64,000 bases of DNA from Christensenella sp. UBA4263 (GTDB lineage Bacteria > Bacillota > Clostridia > Christensenellales > Aristaeellaceae): contig DGWH01000036.1 of assembly GCA_002395225.1 (NCBI GenBank), positions 1 to 64,000 of the forward strand, read 5' to 3'. The notes under the pieces were generated by a model. That model was given only the letters and a program-made list of their open reading frames with translations, ran no database searches and was not told the DNA's origin. Shown here piece after piece: positions 1 to 8,088 of the stretch. Position 1 is the stretch's first letter, and every line of letters begins with the position of its first letter. A program made the translations under genes and the position numbers.

Positions 1-581
1 CCCACGCCGCCATGCATGGCGATGGTGTAGACTTCGCCGGTAACCGGATTGGTTTCCTTCCAGAAGAAACTGGTGCAGCCGATGGTATGGCCAGGTGTCA
101 GACGGGTATGAATTTCAATATCACCCATCTTGATAGGACTGTCATCGCTGTAGAAATGATCCACTTCAAAACCCTGAGGGTGGCTGTCAGGATCCAGCAC
201 AAGGGTTTCGTTGGGGACTTCATTCAGAAACTTCGTATCCTCTTCGGACATGTAGATGGGAGCGCCTGTCAGCTTCTTCAGGGCTGCGGCGCCGCCAATA
301 TGATCAAAATGGGCATGGCTCAGCAGAATCGCCTTGATATCAGAGGGCTTGTGCCCGCTCTGGTATATGGCATTGACCAAAAGGTACAGACTTTCCGGGA
401 TCGCCGTATCCAGCAGGATGCAGCCAACCCCTGTATCGATCAGGTATGCGCCAACCCAGGTTTGTCCTGAAACATACCAGGTACGGGGGGAGACCTGAAA
501 GGCGTCCACCGCGATTTTCCAGGGCTCATAGGCAAGGGTCTTCACGGGATCTTTCATTCCGGGCGTGCAACGGAAGGGCAT
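1..581 (-). CDS. MBL-fold metallo-hydrolase, subclass B3-like (partial)
   Basis: The reverse strand is open from an ATG at 581 to the window edge, giving about 193 N-terminal residues; the C-terminus lies outside. A GAGGAGG ribosome binding site sits at 590-597. The zinc-binding motif SHAHFDH is encoded near 301-320, and a later LTPGHTIGCTSFFW stretch (about 70-110) supplies the next metal histidine; the GHTxGxTSF form is typical of subclass B3 metallo-beta-lactamase relatives. No clear N-terminal signal peptide is visible, which argues against a secreted beta-lactamase and for a general hydrolase of the same fold. It is divergent from the transporter operon. Family is confident; substrate unknown. 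Confidence 0.8.
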   Translation of the reverse strand, partial: MPFRCTPGMKDPVKTLAYEPWKIAVDAFQVSPRTWYVSGQTWVGAYLIDTGVGCILLDTAIPESLYLLVNAIYQSGHKPSDIKAILLSHAHFDHIGGAAALKKLTGAPIYMSEEDTKFLNEVPNETLVLDPDSHPQGFEVDHFYSDDSPIKMGDIEIHTRLTPGHTIGCTSFFWKETNPVTGEVYTIAMHGGV

Positions 582-912
582 ACGACTCAACCTCCTCTTA
601 TTCTAGATGGTCCACTTCGGGCAGAAACGTGCCAGGAAGCAACGAATTGATTCCGCGCGGGAACGCATCCTCTCGTTCTCGAAAACATTATATCATGATA
701 CGCCGGAAAGTGCCAATCATGAAAAAGCCCGTCAGAAACACAATAATGGAAACTATGAAACAAAAAGAGAAGAATTCAGCACAAATGATCTCAATTGATT
801 GCAAAACATTTCAAATGAATTTATGTATCAAGCTTGAAATGGGGGCGGGATTTTCATATAATTGTGCACAGCAAGGTGCCACATGTACCTGTAGAAAAAG
901 GAGGGTTAACCT
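582..912. other. Divergent intergenic region, left of tctC
   Basis: This 331-base spacer separates the leftward MBL gene from the rightward transporter operon. Apart from the leftward ribosome binding site and the rightward promoter listed separately, it holds A+T-rich sequence at 700-830, including CATTTCAAATG and ATGAATTTAT upstream of the -35 box. No open frame in it resembles a protein. Confidence 0.5.
834..862 (+). promoter_or_regulatory. Sigma-A type promoter of the tctCBA operon
   Basis: TTGAAA (834-839), a 17-base spacer and TATAAT (857-862) form a near-consensus promoter about 50 bases before the tctC start. An ATGAATTTAT element (815-824) lies just upstream and resembles the GATGAATTCATC palindrome in front of the aldarate operon, so both could be bound by the same regulator; that link is inference. 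Confidence 0.7.
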
Positions 913-1878
913 ATGAAGAAATTCCTGTTGGTTCTGTTTGCCGTGATGCTCGCAATGACCTCCGTGGCCAGCGCGGCGGGTCTGCCGAAGAAGATTGAAG
1001 TGCAGCTGCCTGCCAAGGCCGGCGGCGGCACGGATGTGGCGGGACGCCAGCTGACCGAATGGATCAACAAGAACGGCGGAACCACCATGACTATCAAGAA
1101 TAACACCGATGGCAACGGCGTGGTGGCCTATGAAACCATCCGCACCGCGAAGAAGGACGGCAGCAAGATTCTGTTCTTCCACTCCACCATGATTATTAAG
1201 TATGCCACCGGTCAGTATCAGCAGAGCCCCGTGGACGAATTCAAGATCGCGGGAGTGGGCCTGCCCACCGAAAAGGGCGGCTATGTGCTGGTCGTTCCCG
1301 CAGCCAGCGGAATCAAGACCGTGGATGAATTCATCGCGGCTGCCAAGGCGAACGAAATGCGGATCGGCATTGAGACCGGCGGTTCTTCCCACATCATGAG
1401 CGGTATGATGTCCAAGGCCCTGGATATCACGTTGCGCTACACCGATGCCGGCTCCGACACGGAGAAGCTGACCGGCCTGGTCGGCGGCTCCATTGACTGC
1501 GCTCTGGTGAACGCCAACCAGGCCAGGCAGTATGTGGAATCCGAAAAGGTGAATGCCATCGCCGTCTTCTCCGCTACCGACGAAGGGGCCCGGAACAGCG
1601 TTCTGCCAGACGTGCCTTCCTTTAAGGAATCCGGATATGACCTGGTGTTCGGCACATATTTCTATGTCCTGCTGCCCAAGACCGCGGATGATGAGACTGC
1701 CATGGCGATCCATGATCTGTTCAGCAATGCGGCCTCTGATCCTGAAGTGAAGGAAATCCTGGAAAAGTCCGGGTTCGGCATGGAGTTTGCTCCCTATGAT
1801 CAGAACGTGGCACTGATGCAGGCTCAGCAGGATGCCCTGGTTGCGGCCTGCCACGAGCTGGGTCTGGATCAGCAGTAA
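913..1878 (+). CDS. tctC: Tripartite tricarboxylate transporter substrate-binding protein (TctC family)
   Basis: This 321-residue protein would capture a carboxylate outside the membrane and pass it to the TctAB permease. It has an N-terminal signal peptide (MKKFLLVLF core, cleavage near ASA-AG) without a lipobox cysteine. The body fits the TctC/Bug fold: beta strand plus PAKAGGGTD near residue 35, corresponding to the family's ligand loop, a GIETGGSSH loop, and the AVFSATDEG and LPDVPSFKESG segments typical of family members. A GGAGG site precedes the ATG. It is the first gene of a three-gene transporter set next to aldaric acid catabolism genes, so glucarate or galactarate are plausible ligands; the sequence alone cannot fix this. 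Confidence 0.9.
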   Translation: MKKFLLVLFAVMLAMTSVASAAGLPKKIEVQLPAKAGGGTDVAGRQLTEWINKNGGTTMTIKNNTDGNGVVAYETIRTAKKDGSKILFFHSTMIIKYATGQYQQSPVDEFKIAGVGLPTEKGGYVLVVPAASGIKTVDEFIAAAKANEMRIGIETGGSSHIMSGMMSKALDITLRYTDAGSDTEKLTGLVGGSIDCALVNANQARQYVESEKVNAIAVFSATDEGARNSVLPDVPSFKESGYDLVFGTYFYVLLPKTADDETAMAIHDLFSNAASDPEVKEILEKSGFGMEFAPYDQNVALMQAQQDALVAACHELGLDQQ

Positions 1879-1916
1879 GGCTGCCATCTTGACGGGTACG
1901 CCGCTCGAAACGTAAC

Positions 1917-1959
1917 GAACCGCGTCATACCCGATTGCAAAGTCGGTATGGCGCGGTTC
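1917..1959. terminator. Intercistronic stem-loop between tctC and tctB
   Basis: GAACCGCGTCATACC pairs with GGTATGGCGCGGTTC (15 pairs including one G-U) around a 13-base loop. There is no long U tract, so it is more likely a partial terminator or mRNA-stabilising hairpin that keeps the binding protein in excess over the permease than a full stop. Confidence 0.65.
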
Positions 1960-1988
1960 TTCCATCTGTAAAAGAAGGGGGACATACC

Positions 1989-2459
1989 GTGAAAGTTAAA
2001 CGCGACCAGGTGACTGGGCTGGTGCTTGTAGCGCTGGGAATCGTGATTTTCATCATGACATCCCAGTTCAGAAAACCCATGACCCTGGAATATCCGGGGC
2101 CAAAGCTTATGCCCAGTATCGCTGCGTTCGGAATGGTTGTATGCGGGCTGGGAATATTCATCAAGGGCTGCAGGGATAAGGACGGCGGAAAGATTCCGCT
2201 GAGCAGACAGGGGCTGCTGCGGGTTATCATTACATTTGCTGCCCTCTGCCTGTATATTTTCGCCATGAAGTATCTGGGCTTCCTGATCGTCACGCCTTTC
2301 CTGGTGTTCGGGCTGACCATGTACTTTGCGAAGGCAAGCGGCGTGGATGTCAAAATCTGGGCAGTAGCCCTGTTTGCCGTCGCGGTTACCGGCATTATCT
2401 GGGCGATGTATGTGCCGCTGTTTGGCATGGAACTGCCCATCGGCGAGCTGTTTGAGTAA
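1989..2459 (+). CDS. tctB: Tripartite tricarboxylate transporter small membrane subunit (TctB family)
   Basis: A 156-residue membrane protein with about four predicted transmembrane segments (ALGIVIFIM, AFGMVVCGLGIFI, VIITFAALCLYIFAM and the C-terminal ALFAVAVTGIIWAMYV region), the usual TctB pattern and size. I choose the GTG at 1989 because a GAAGGGGG ribosome binding site lies at 1974-1982; an in-frame ATG at 1935 would begin inside the upstream stem-loop. It ends 15 bases before tctA, whose GGAGG site lies in between. TctB partners TctA in the proton- or sodium-driven carboxylate permease. Confidence 0.88.
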   Translation: MKVKRDQVTGLVLVALGIVIFIMTSQFRKPMTLEYPGPKLMPSIAAFGMVVCGLGIFIKGCRDKDGGKIPLSRQGLLRVIITFAALCLYIFAMKYLGFLIVTPFLVFGLTMYFAKASGVDVKIWAVALFAVAVTGIIWAMYVPLFGMELPIGELFE

Positions 2460-2474
2460 AGGAGGGGAAAAGAA

Positions 2475-3968
2475 ATGCTGTCTTATCTTCCATATATCTT
2501 TTCCCAATTGATTCAGCCGCTGAACCTGCTGCTGATGGTGGCGGGAACGGCGGTCGGCATCATCTTTGGAGCCATTCCCGGCCTGTCCGGAACCATGGCG
2601 GTCATGCTGTTCATGCCTTTGACCTATACCATGGAATCCAGCACGGCCATTATCTTTATGCTGGCCCTGTGGATCGGCGGATGCTCAGGAGCGTTTATCG
2701 GATCCGTTCTGCTGGGGATTCCCGGTTCCGCATCCGCGGTGGCGACCTGCTGGGACGGACATCCCATGGCGAAGAAGGGCCAGGCAAGCAAAGCGCTGGC
2801 CATCGGCATGACGGCGTCCTTCCTTGGAACGTTCTTCAGCGCCATTATTGGCGGGCTGCTGGCGGAAAAGGTAGCGGACTTTGCCTTTGCCATGGGCCCC
2901 TGGGAATACAGTGCCCTGTGCCTGGTGGCGATGACAATGGTGCTGGCGATCTCCAAGGGCAATATGTTCAAAGGACTGGCGTCCACCTGCATCGGTATCC
3001 TGCTGGCGACGGTTGGATACAGCCCCGTGGATGCGGAGCCCCGGTTCACCTTTGACAACATGTATCTGCTGGGCGGCCTGGGAATGATCGTGGTGCTGAC
3101 CGGTATTTTCGCGGTCAGCCACATTCTGGTTACCTTTGGCAAGGGTTTCGGCAAGCCCCCGGAAGTCAGCAGGGAAGGCCTGAAGGGCTTTGGCCTTACG
3201 CTCAGGGACGTGAAGGAAGAACTGAAGACCATTATCACCTCCTTCCTTATTGGCCTGGGAATTGGCTTCCTTCCCGGAATGGGATCCGGACTTTCCAATC
3301 TGGTGGCCTATTCCACGGCCAAGAACGGCTCAAAGCATCCTGAAGAGTATGGGCACGGGGCTCCCGGCGGCATCTGGGCGCCGGAGGTGGCCAACAACGC
3401 GGCCATCGGCGGCGCAATGATTCCCATGGCGGCCCTGGGAATACCCGGGGACTCCACGACAGCGCTGCTGATCGGTGCCCTGACCATTCACGGGCTGGAA
3501 ATGGGGCCCATGGTGTTCAAAAACAGTGGGAACGTGGTATATCTGATGTTTGTCACAGTGGCTGTGGTGGCTGCGCTGGTACTGCTGATGCAGGCGCTGT
3601 GCAAGCGCTGGTTCCCCTATATTCTCAAGGTTCCCAGCTGGTTTATGTATTCCGCTCTGCTGGTCATCTGCCTGGCCTCCGCCTATGTGGACAGCGGCAA
3701 TCTGTACAAGTGCGGCATGATGATGGTGTTTGCGGCGGTTGGAATCCTGATGTCCCTGAGCGATCTGCCCGCGTCGCCGCTGATTCTGGCTTTCATCCTG
3801 ACCCCCACACTGGAAACGAAGACGCTGCAGGCGTTTCAGAGCGTTCCCAAATGGACCGAATTCTTTACTCGCCCCGTTTCCGGCGTTTTGATGGTGATCG
3901 CGATCATCTGTATCTTCTCTCCCATCATCAAGCCCCTCTTTGGTAAATTAAAGAAAAAGAAAGCCTGA
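2475..3968 (+). CDS. tctA: Tripartite tricarboxylate transporter large permease (TctA family)
   Basis: This 497-residue polytopic membrane protein is the transport channel of the tripartite carboxylate system. It shows the two conserved TctA regions: GAIPGLSGTMAVMLFMP near residue 35 and the later repeat-like GFLPGMGSGLSNLVAYSTAK with APEVANNAAIGGAMIPM-ALGIPGD, as expected for the inverted-repeat architecture. The C-terminus is lysine-rich (KLKKKKA) and should be cytoplasmic. Length and motif order are normal. Transcription ends at a shared terminator with the convergent regulator gene. Confidence 0.93.
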   Translation: MLSYLPYIFSQLIQPLNLLLMVAGTAVGIIFGAIPGLSGTMAVMLFMPLTYTMESSTAIIFMLALWIGGCSGAFIGSVLLGIPGSASAVATCWDGHPMAKKGQASKALAIGMTASFLGTFFSAIIGGLLAEKVADFAFAMGPWEYSALCLVAMTMVLAISKGNMFKGLASTCIGILLATVGYSPVDAEPRFTFDNMYLLGGLGMIVVLTGIFAVSHILVTFGKGFGKPPEVSREGLKGFGLTLRDVKEELKTIITSFLIGLGIGFLPGMGSGLSNLVAYSTAKNGSKHPEEYGHGAPGGIWAPEVANNAAIGGAMIPMAALGIPGDSTTALLIGALTIHGLEMGPMVFKNSGNVVYLMFVTVAVVAALVLLMQALCKRWFPYILKVPSWFMYSALLVICLASAYVDSGNLYKCGMMMVFAAVGILMSLSDLPASPLILAFILTPTLETKTLQAFQSVPKWTEFFTRPVSGVLMVIAIICIFSPIIKPLFGKLKKKKA

Positions 3969-3974
3969 TGAAAT

Positions 3975-4026
3975 AAAAAACGGGCTGACTACTCTCGAGT
4001 CCTGAGCAGTCAGTCCGCTTTTTTGT
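3975..4026. terminator. Bidirectional terminator between tctA and the PrpR-like regulator
   Basis: CGGGCTGACTACTC (3981-3994) pairs with GAGCAGTCAGTCCG (4003-4016), flanked by an A run on the left and TTTTTT on the right, so it can stop both converging transcripts. Confidence 0.85.
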
Positions 4027-5943
4027 TTATTCCATGGTCAGGTCCCGGGCGATTCCGTACTTCTTCATGCGGCGCCAGAGGGTGGTTTTGCTGATGCCAA
4101 GCTCCGCGGCGGCTTTCTCCCGGTTTCCGTGGAACCGATTAAGCAGATCTAACAGTTCCTGGGCCCGGGGATTTATAAGATGCTCTTCCGGACTGCCGGT
4201 TTCCTCGCTCTTCTCGCTGGACATCTCCCGCAGATGATGGAGCAGCGCGTCCGCGGAGACGCTGCGCTTTTCAGATAACAGCACAAGGCGGTCGCACAGG
4301 CCCGCCATCAGGTCCAGATTGCCCGGCCAGTCGAAATCCTGCAGCGCGGTCATGGCTTCCTCCGTCAGATGAATCTGACGGCCGATGGTTCGACAGGTAT
4401 CGGAAAGCACGGCGCCGAACCAGGAGGGAATATCCTCCCGGCGGGAACGGAGGGGAGGAATATCAATGCGCAGCGCGTTCAGGGCGTAATACAGATCTTT
4501 CCGGAATGTACCTTCCCGGACCTTCTGAGACAGATTGGCCTCGGTGGAAAGAACCAGACGGATATTGATGGGCATGGGAAGGTTGGAACCGTTGCTTCGA
4601 TAGTGGCCGCGGGTCAGCTGGAGAATTTTGTACTGCGTTTCCAGGGAAAGCAGTTCCACCTGACGGATATAGAGGGTACCTCCCCGGGCCAGATCCACTG
4701 CGGACTGATCCCCGTCCTTTCGGGAAGAGTAGCGGCCGAAGAGTTTTTCATCCAGATCATCCGGATGAGAGGCGCTGCAATCTAGGGTTAAAAAAACCCC
4801 ATCCCGACGGAGGGACTCATTGTGGACGCACTGGGCCAGATACCCTTTCCCCGTGCCGGATTCACCCTGCAGAAGGATGGGGACCGAATAGCGGGAGAGC
4901 CGCTTCAGCTGAGTGATCACCTGCTGAAAGGCGGGATTGGCGGCGAAAATCTGGTCGAAGGTATAATGAGCGGTCTGTCCCTGGCGGGCTGTTTCCTTGC
5001 GCAGGGTGGAATCCATCTCGGTGACTCTGGCGCTCTCCTGAAAAGTCAGGATTGCGCCGGAAACCCGGTTATCCAGCAGAACGGGCATGATGCTCATGAG
5101 GGCGGTCCGGTGCCCCAGGGTTACAACCGCGGCTTCGATCTCCCGCGCCTCCGACAGGACCCCGCGAAGATCGCTGGCGGAAAGATCTTTGATCAGACTT
5201 TCCGCCGGGGTGCCCATAATCTCCGGAAGCTTTTTGCCGGATAGCTGGCAGAAGGCCCGGTTCGCCAGACGGATGCTGCCGGTTTCGTCCACCTGAACAA
5301 TGGCGTAGGCGGTATTATCCAGCATGGCGCTGATTTCTGCGTTGGAACGTTTCAGCAGATCCACGCTGTATCCCACAAGGGATGCCGCTTCCAGGGCCTC
5401 CCTGGCGCTCTCTTCCCCCATGGATAGAAAGACCGAGAATAGCCCCAGAGAGGAGGCCTGCTTCATGACCACCTCTCCGCCGATGACGCCCTGGCAGCCG
5501 TCGGAAACCGCCTGCATCACCAGACCGGTATACTGATCAATGTCCGTGGCGGTATACACCTTCAGGTCAACATTCAGCAGGCTGTTGAACCGCTCCGTGT
5601 TGTGAAACATATTGAAAAAACCGATGATCCCAAGTCTGGGGACTTCAGGCTCCTGGAGCTGCGTTTTCGCCTTCAGATCCAGCACCAGCGTTTCCAGCTC
5701 CTGGGTGGAGGCGCGCATCTCAATAACCGGGATTTCCACCGCGGCTCGGATCAGCCGGGCCTGGAGCCCCCGGGCAATAATCAGGTCGCAACCATCCCTG
5801 GCCAGGGAAACGGCTTTCTCCGCCACCTTATCCGTTTCCACGTATTCCACCGTCATGGTGGACAGGCGGGGATAATTGCCAATGAGGGAATCAAAAATGT
5901 CCTTCAGTTCCGGGTAGGGCATCAGGATTGCCGCTTTGGCCAC
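4027..5943 (-). CDS. PrpR-like enhancer-binding regulator with degenerate AAA+ domain
   Basis: This 638-residue protein has the layout of a propionate-type regulator: a PrpR N-terminal sensor (about 1-190), a PAS domain (about 200-310), an AAA+ domain (about 330-560) and a C-terminal Fis-type helix-turn-helix (AAAELGISKTTLWRRMKKYG). Walker A is intact (GESGTGKG, 360-367). However, the region that should carry GAFTGA, the sigma-54 contact loop, reads LFGRYSSRKDGDQSAVD, and the Walker B acidic pair is missing (GGTLYIRQVE instead of GGTLxxDE). It is therefore unlikely to be a classical sigma-54 activator. GTG start at 5943, about ten bases after AAAGGAG. Its position between the transporter and aldarate operons makes it their probable local regulator. 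Confidence 0.85.
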   Translation of the reverse strand: MAKAAILMPYPELKDIFDSLIGNYPRLSTMTVEYVETDKVAEKAVSLARDGCDLIIARGLQARLIRAAVEIPVIEMRASTQELETLVLDLKAKTQLQEPEVPRLGIIGFFNMFHNTERFNSLLNVDLKVYTATDIDQYTGLVMQAVSDGCQGVIGGEVVMKQASSLGLFSVFLSMGEESAREALEAASLVGYSVDLLKRSNAEISAMLDNTAYAIVQVDETGSIRLANRAFCQLSGKKLPEIMGTPAESLIKDLSASDLRGVLSEAREIEAAVVTLGHRTALMSIMPVLLDNRVSGAILTFQESARVTEMDSTLRKETARQGQTAHYTFDQIFAANPAFQQVITQLKRLSRYSVPILLQGESGTGKGYLAQCVHNESLRRDGVFLTLDCSASHPDDLDEKLFGRYSSRKDGDQSAVDLARGGTLYIRQVELLSLETQYKILQLTRGHYRSNGSNLPMPINIRLVLSTEANLSQKVREGTFRKDLYYALNALRIDIPPLRSRREDIPSWFGAVLSDTCRTIGRQIHLTEEAMTALQDFDWPGNLDLMAGLCDRLVLLSEKRSVSADALLHHLREMSSEKSEETGSPEEHLINPRAQELLDLLNRFHGNREKAAAELGISKTTLWRRMKKYGIARDLTME

Positions 5944-5987
5944 GCTGCATCAGCTCCTTTAAATGGATTGCATTTCAGGGTGAAGCC

Positions 5988-6016
5988 ATCATATCATTCC
6001 TCATTCAGCGTGTCAA
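5988..6016 (-). promoter_or_regulatory. Promoter of the PrpR-like regulator
   Basis: On the reverse strand TTGACA (6016-6011), a 17-base spacer and TATGAT (5993-5988) make a near-consensus sigma-A promoter about 45 bases before the regulator start. Confidence 0.7.
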
Positions 6017-6068
6017 TGAAAAGATTGATTTCATTTTATTTCAAACAGATAAAATCCTTCCACATTTG

Positions 6069-6112
6069 GATGAATTCATCCGTTGACGAAAATGGGCAGA
6101 ATGTGGTACATT
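6069..6112 (+). promoter_or_regulatory. Promoter and palindromic operator candidate of the aldarate operon
   Basis: A perfect 12-base palindrome GATGAATTCATC (6069-6080) abuts a sigma-A type promoter: TTGACG (6083-6088), 18-base spacer, TACATT (6107-6112). The position just upstream of -35 suits an activator site. A related ATGAATTTAT element precedes the tctC promoter. Confidence 0.55.
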
Positions 6113-6153
6113 TGTGCCAGTTCGGGGAGAACATTGAAAGGAGATCAGAAGGC

Positions 6154-7047
6154 ATGAGCTTCAAACCACAAGGAATCGTTGTACCAATTGTTACTCCTGT
6201 GGATCAGGAGGGGCGGCTGAACGAAAAAGCTTACCGCAAACTGGTGGACTATCTGGCGGATAACGGCATTCACGGCGTTTTCCCTTTCGGAACGACGGGT
6301 GAATTTTACGCCTACGACCAGGGATTTTACAATGAGCTGCTGGCCCTGACGAAGGAAGCGGTTGCTGGCCGGATGAAGATTTATGCTGGTGCCAACAACA
6401 TCACTACCAGGGGCGCCATCAAAATCGCTCAGGCGGTGGAAAAAGTGGGCGGCATTGATGCCCTGAGCGTGCTGACACCCATGTTTGTCAGCCAGACGCA
6501 GGAGGAAGTTTATACCTACTATAAAGCCATCGCCGCGGAGACCAGCCTGCCGATCATTATTTACAACAACAAGCCTAAAACGAACGTTGGCGTGGACCCC
6601 GCCACCATTGCCAGGCTGGCGGAAATCGACAATATCGTGGCGGCCAAGGATTCCACCGGCGACATGACGAACGCGGAGGAATATATCCGTCTGACCCGGG
6701 GGATGGATTTCAGCGTGATGATGGGACGGGATACCCTGATTCTGGCCGGCCTGCACTATGGGGCCACCGGCGCCATCGCGTCCTGTGCCAACGTGGCACC
6801 CAGAATCGCCGTGGATATTTATGAAAAGTTCCAGGCCAAGGACTATCAGGGCGCCCTGGACGCCCAGTTTAAACTGAGCGCGCTTCGGGTTGCCACCAAT
6901 ATGGGCTCTTTCCCGGTGACGCTGAAGGAAGCCCTGAAGATGATCGGACAGGACTGCGGAGACTGCGTGCCTCCGATTCTCCCGCTGCATGAGGATCAGA
7001 AGGAGAAGCTCAGGAAGGTCCTGATGGGGATGGGATTGATTCAATAA
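6154..7047 (+). CDS. DapA-family aldolase, probable 5-keto-4-deoxy-D-glucarate aldolase
   Basis: A 297-residue class I aldolase of the dihydrodipicolinate synthase/N-acetylneuraminate lyase family. It has the GTTGE motif (46-50), the catalytic tyrosine in IIIYNNKP (Y137) and the Schiff-base lysine in VAAKDSTGD (K165). The ATG at 6154 follows GAAAGGAGATC. The next genes handle tartronate semialdehyde and glycerate, so the likely reaction is cleavage of 5-keto-4-deoxyglucarate to pyruvate plus tartronate semialdehyde. In E. coli that step is done by GarL of the unrelated HpcH/HpaI family, so this would be a non-homologous replacement. The alternative, a 5-keto-4-deoxyglucarate dehydratase giving 2-oxoglutarate semialdehyde, fits poorly because no semialdehyde dehydrogenase is present. 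Confidence 0.8.
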   Translation: MSFKPQGIVVPIVTPVDQEGRLNEKAYRKLVDYLADNGIHGVFPFGTTGEFYAYDQGFYNELLALTKEAVAGRMKIYAGANNITTRGAIKIAQAVEKVGGIDALSVLTPMFVSQTQEEVYTYYKAIAAETSLPIIIYNNKPKTNVGVDPATIARLAEIDNIVAAKDSTGDMTNAEEYIRLTRGMDFSVMMGRDTLILAGLHYGATGAIASCANVAPRIAVDIYEKFQAKDYQGALDAQFKLSALRVATNMGSFPVTLKEALKMIGQDCGDCVPPILPLHEDQKEKLRKVLMGMGLIQ

Positions 7048-7050
7048 CCG

Positions 7051-7083
7051 ATTGGCATCTTGCGCGCAAGCGCAATGACCAAT
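7051..7083. other. Intercistronic GNRA-capped stem-loop
   Basis: TTGCGC-GCAA-GCGCAA forms a stem closed by a GCAA tetraloop, extended at its base by ATTGG/CCAAT. It lies between the aldolase and garR and has no U tract, so an RNA-processing or stability role is more likely than termination. Confidence 0.55.
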
Positions 7084-7140
7084 AGAATCGCTTTGCAGGC
7101 GATGACACAAGATTATGAGAAGAATCAGGAGGAATGCAAA

Positions 7141-8025
7141 ATGAAAATCGCGTTTATCGGACTGGGAATTATGGGCAAGCCCATGGCCAAGAACCTGCTG
7201 AAGGCGGGACATGAGCTGAGAGTATATGACCGGAATCAGGCGACCCTGGAAGAGATGAAGGAAGCGGGAGCCACCGTCTGCGGCTCTTCAGCGGAAACGG
7301 CGGAAGGCGTGGATCTGGTCATCACCATGCTGCCCAACAGCCCCCATGTGAAGAGCGTCATGCTAGAGGATGACAAGCTGGTGGAGAAGATGCCCAAGAC
7401 GGCCACCTTCATTGACTGCTCCTCCATTAACCCTGTGGCCAGCCGGGAGATCGCGGCGGAACTGGCGAAATACGGCATCGACATGCTGGACGCGCCGGTT
7501 TCCGGCGGTCAGCCCAAGGCCGTGGACGGCACCCTGGCCTTTATGGTCGGCGGCAAGGAAGAAGTTTTCAATAAGTTCAAGCCCGTCCTGGAAGCCATGG
7601 GTTCTTCCGTGGTGCTCTGCGGCGATGTGGGCGCGGGCAACGTGACCAAGCTGTGCAACCAGACCATCGTGGCAGTGAACATCGCGGCCCTGGCGGAAGC
7701 CCTGCAGATGGGCCAGATGTGCGGCGTGAAACCCGAAAAGATCTTTGCCGCAATCAAGGGCGGCCTGGCCGGCAGCACGGTCATGAATGCAAAGGCCCCC
7801 ATGATGATGGATCAGAACTTCCAGCCCGGATTCCGTATCGACCTGCACATTAAGGATCTTACCAACGTGCAGGATGCGGCCAAGGCCGTGGATGCCCCCA
7901 TCCCGCTGACCCAGATGGTGCTGGAGATGATGAAAATCCTGCATCACGACGGGGACGGCGCCTGCGATCACAGCGCGCTGCTGAAGTATTATCAGAAGCT
8001 GACGGGTGAAGTGCTGCATCACTGA
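7141..8025 (+). CDS. garR: 2-hydroxy-3-oxopropionate (tartronate semialdehyde) reductase
   Basis: This 294-residue beta-hydroxyacid dehydrogenase would reduce tartronate semialdehyde to D-glycerate with NAD(P)H. The N-terminal Rossmann motif IGLGIMGKPMAKNL (6-19), the substrate-binding signature DAPVSGGQPKAVDGTL and the catalytic lysine in GAGNVTKLCNQ (around residue 170) are all present. The ATG at 7141 is preceded by AGGAGG; an upstream in-frame ATG at 7075 lacks a site and overlaps the stem-loop region. Its neighbours on both sides supply substrate (aldolase) and consume product (glycerate kinase). Confidence 0.93.
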   Translation: MKIAFIGLGIMGKPMAKNLLKAGHELRVYDRNQATLEEMKEAGATVCGSSAETAEGVDLVITMLPNSPHVKSVMLEDDKLVEKMPKTATFIDCSSINPVASREIAAELAKYGIDMLDAPVSGGQPKAVDGTLAFMVGGKEEVFNKFKPVLEAMGSSVVLCGDVGAGNVTKLCNQTIVAVNIAALAEALQMGQMCGVKPEKIFAAIKGGLAGSTVMNAKAPMMMDQNFQPGFRIDLHIKDLTNVQDAAKAVDAPIPLTQMVLEMMKILHHDGDGACDHSALLKYYQKLTGEVLHH

Positions 8026-8035
8026 GAACAATAAA

Positions 8036-8066
8036 ACAGGGCGAAGCCAAGCTGGCTTCGCCCTGT
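8036..8066. other. Intercistronic perfect stem-loop
   Basis: ACAGGGCGAAGCCA and TGGCTTCGCCCTGT pair perfectly (14 pairs, 3-base loop) between garR and garK. No U tract follows, so transcription probably continues. Confidence 0.65.
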
Positions 8067-8088
8067 CCTGAAAAGCGGGGGAAACAGC

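Noticed and set aside
1..581. True class B3 beta-lactamase
   Set aside because: Motifs are B3-like but there is no visible signal peptide, and the partial sequence cannot show the remaining metal sites.
6104..6117. Sigma-54 like element TGGTACATTTGTGCC upstream of the aldolase gene
   Set aside because: GG and GC are nine bases apart instead of ten, the local regulator lacks GAFTGA, and a better sigma-A promoter overlaps it.
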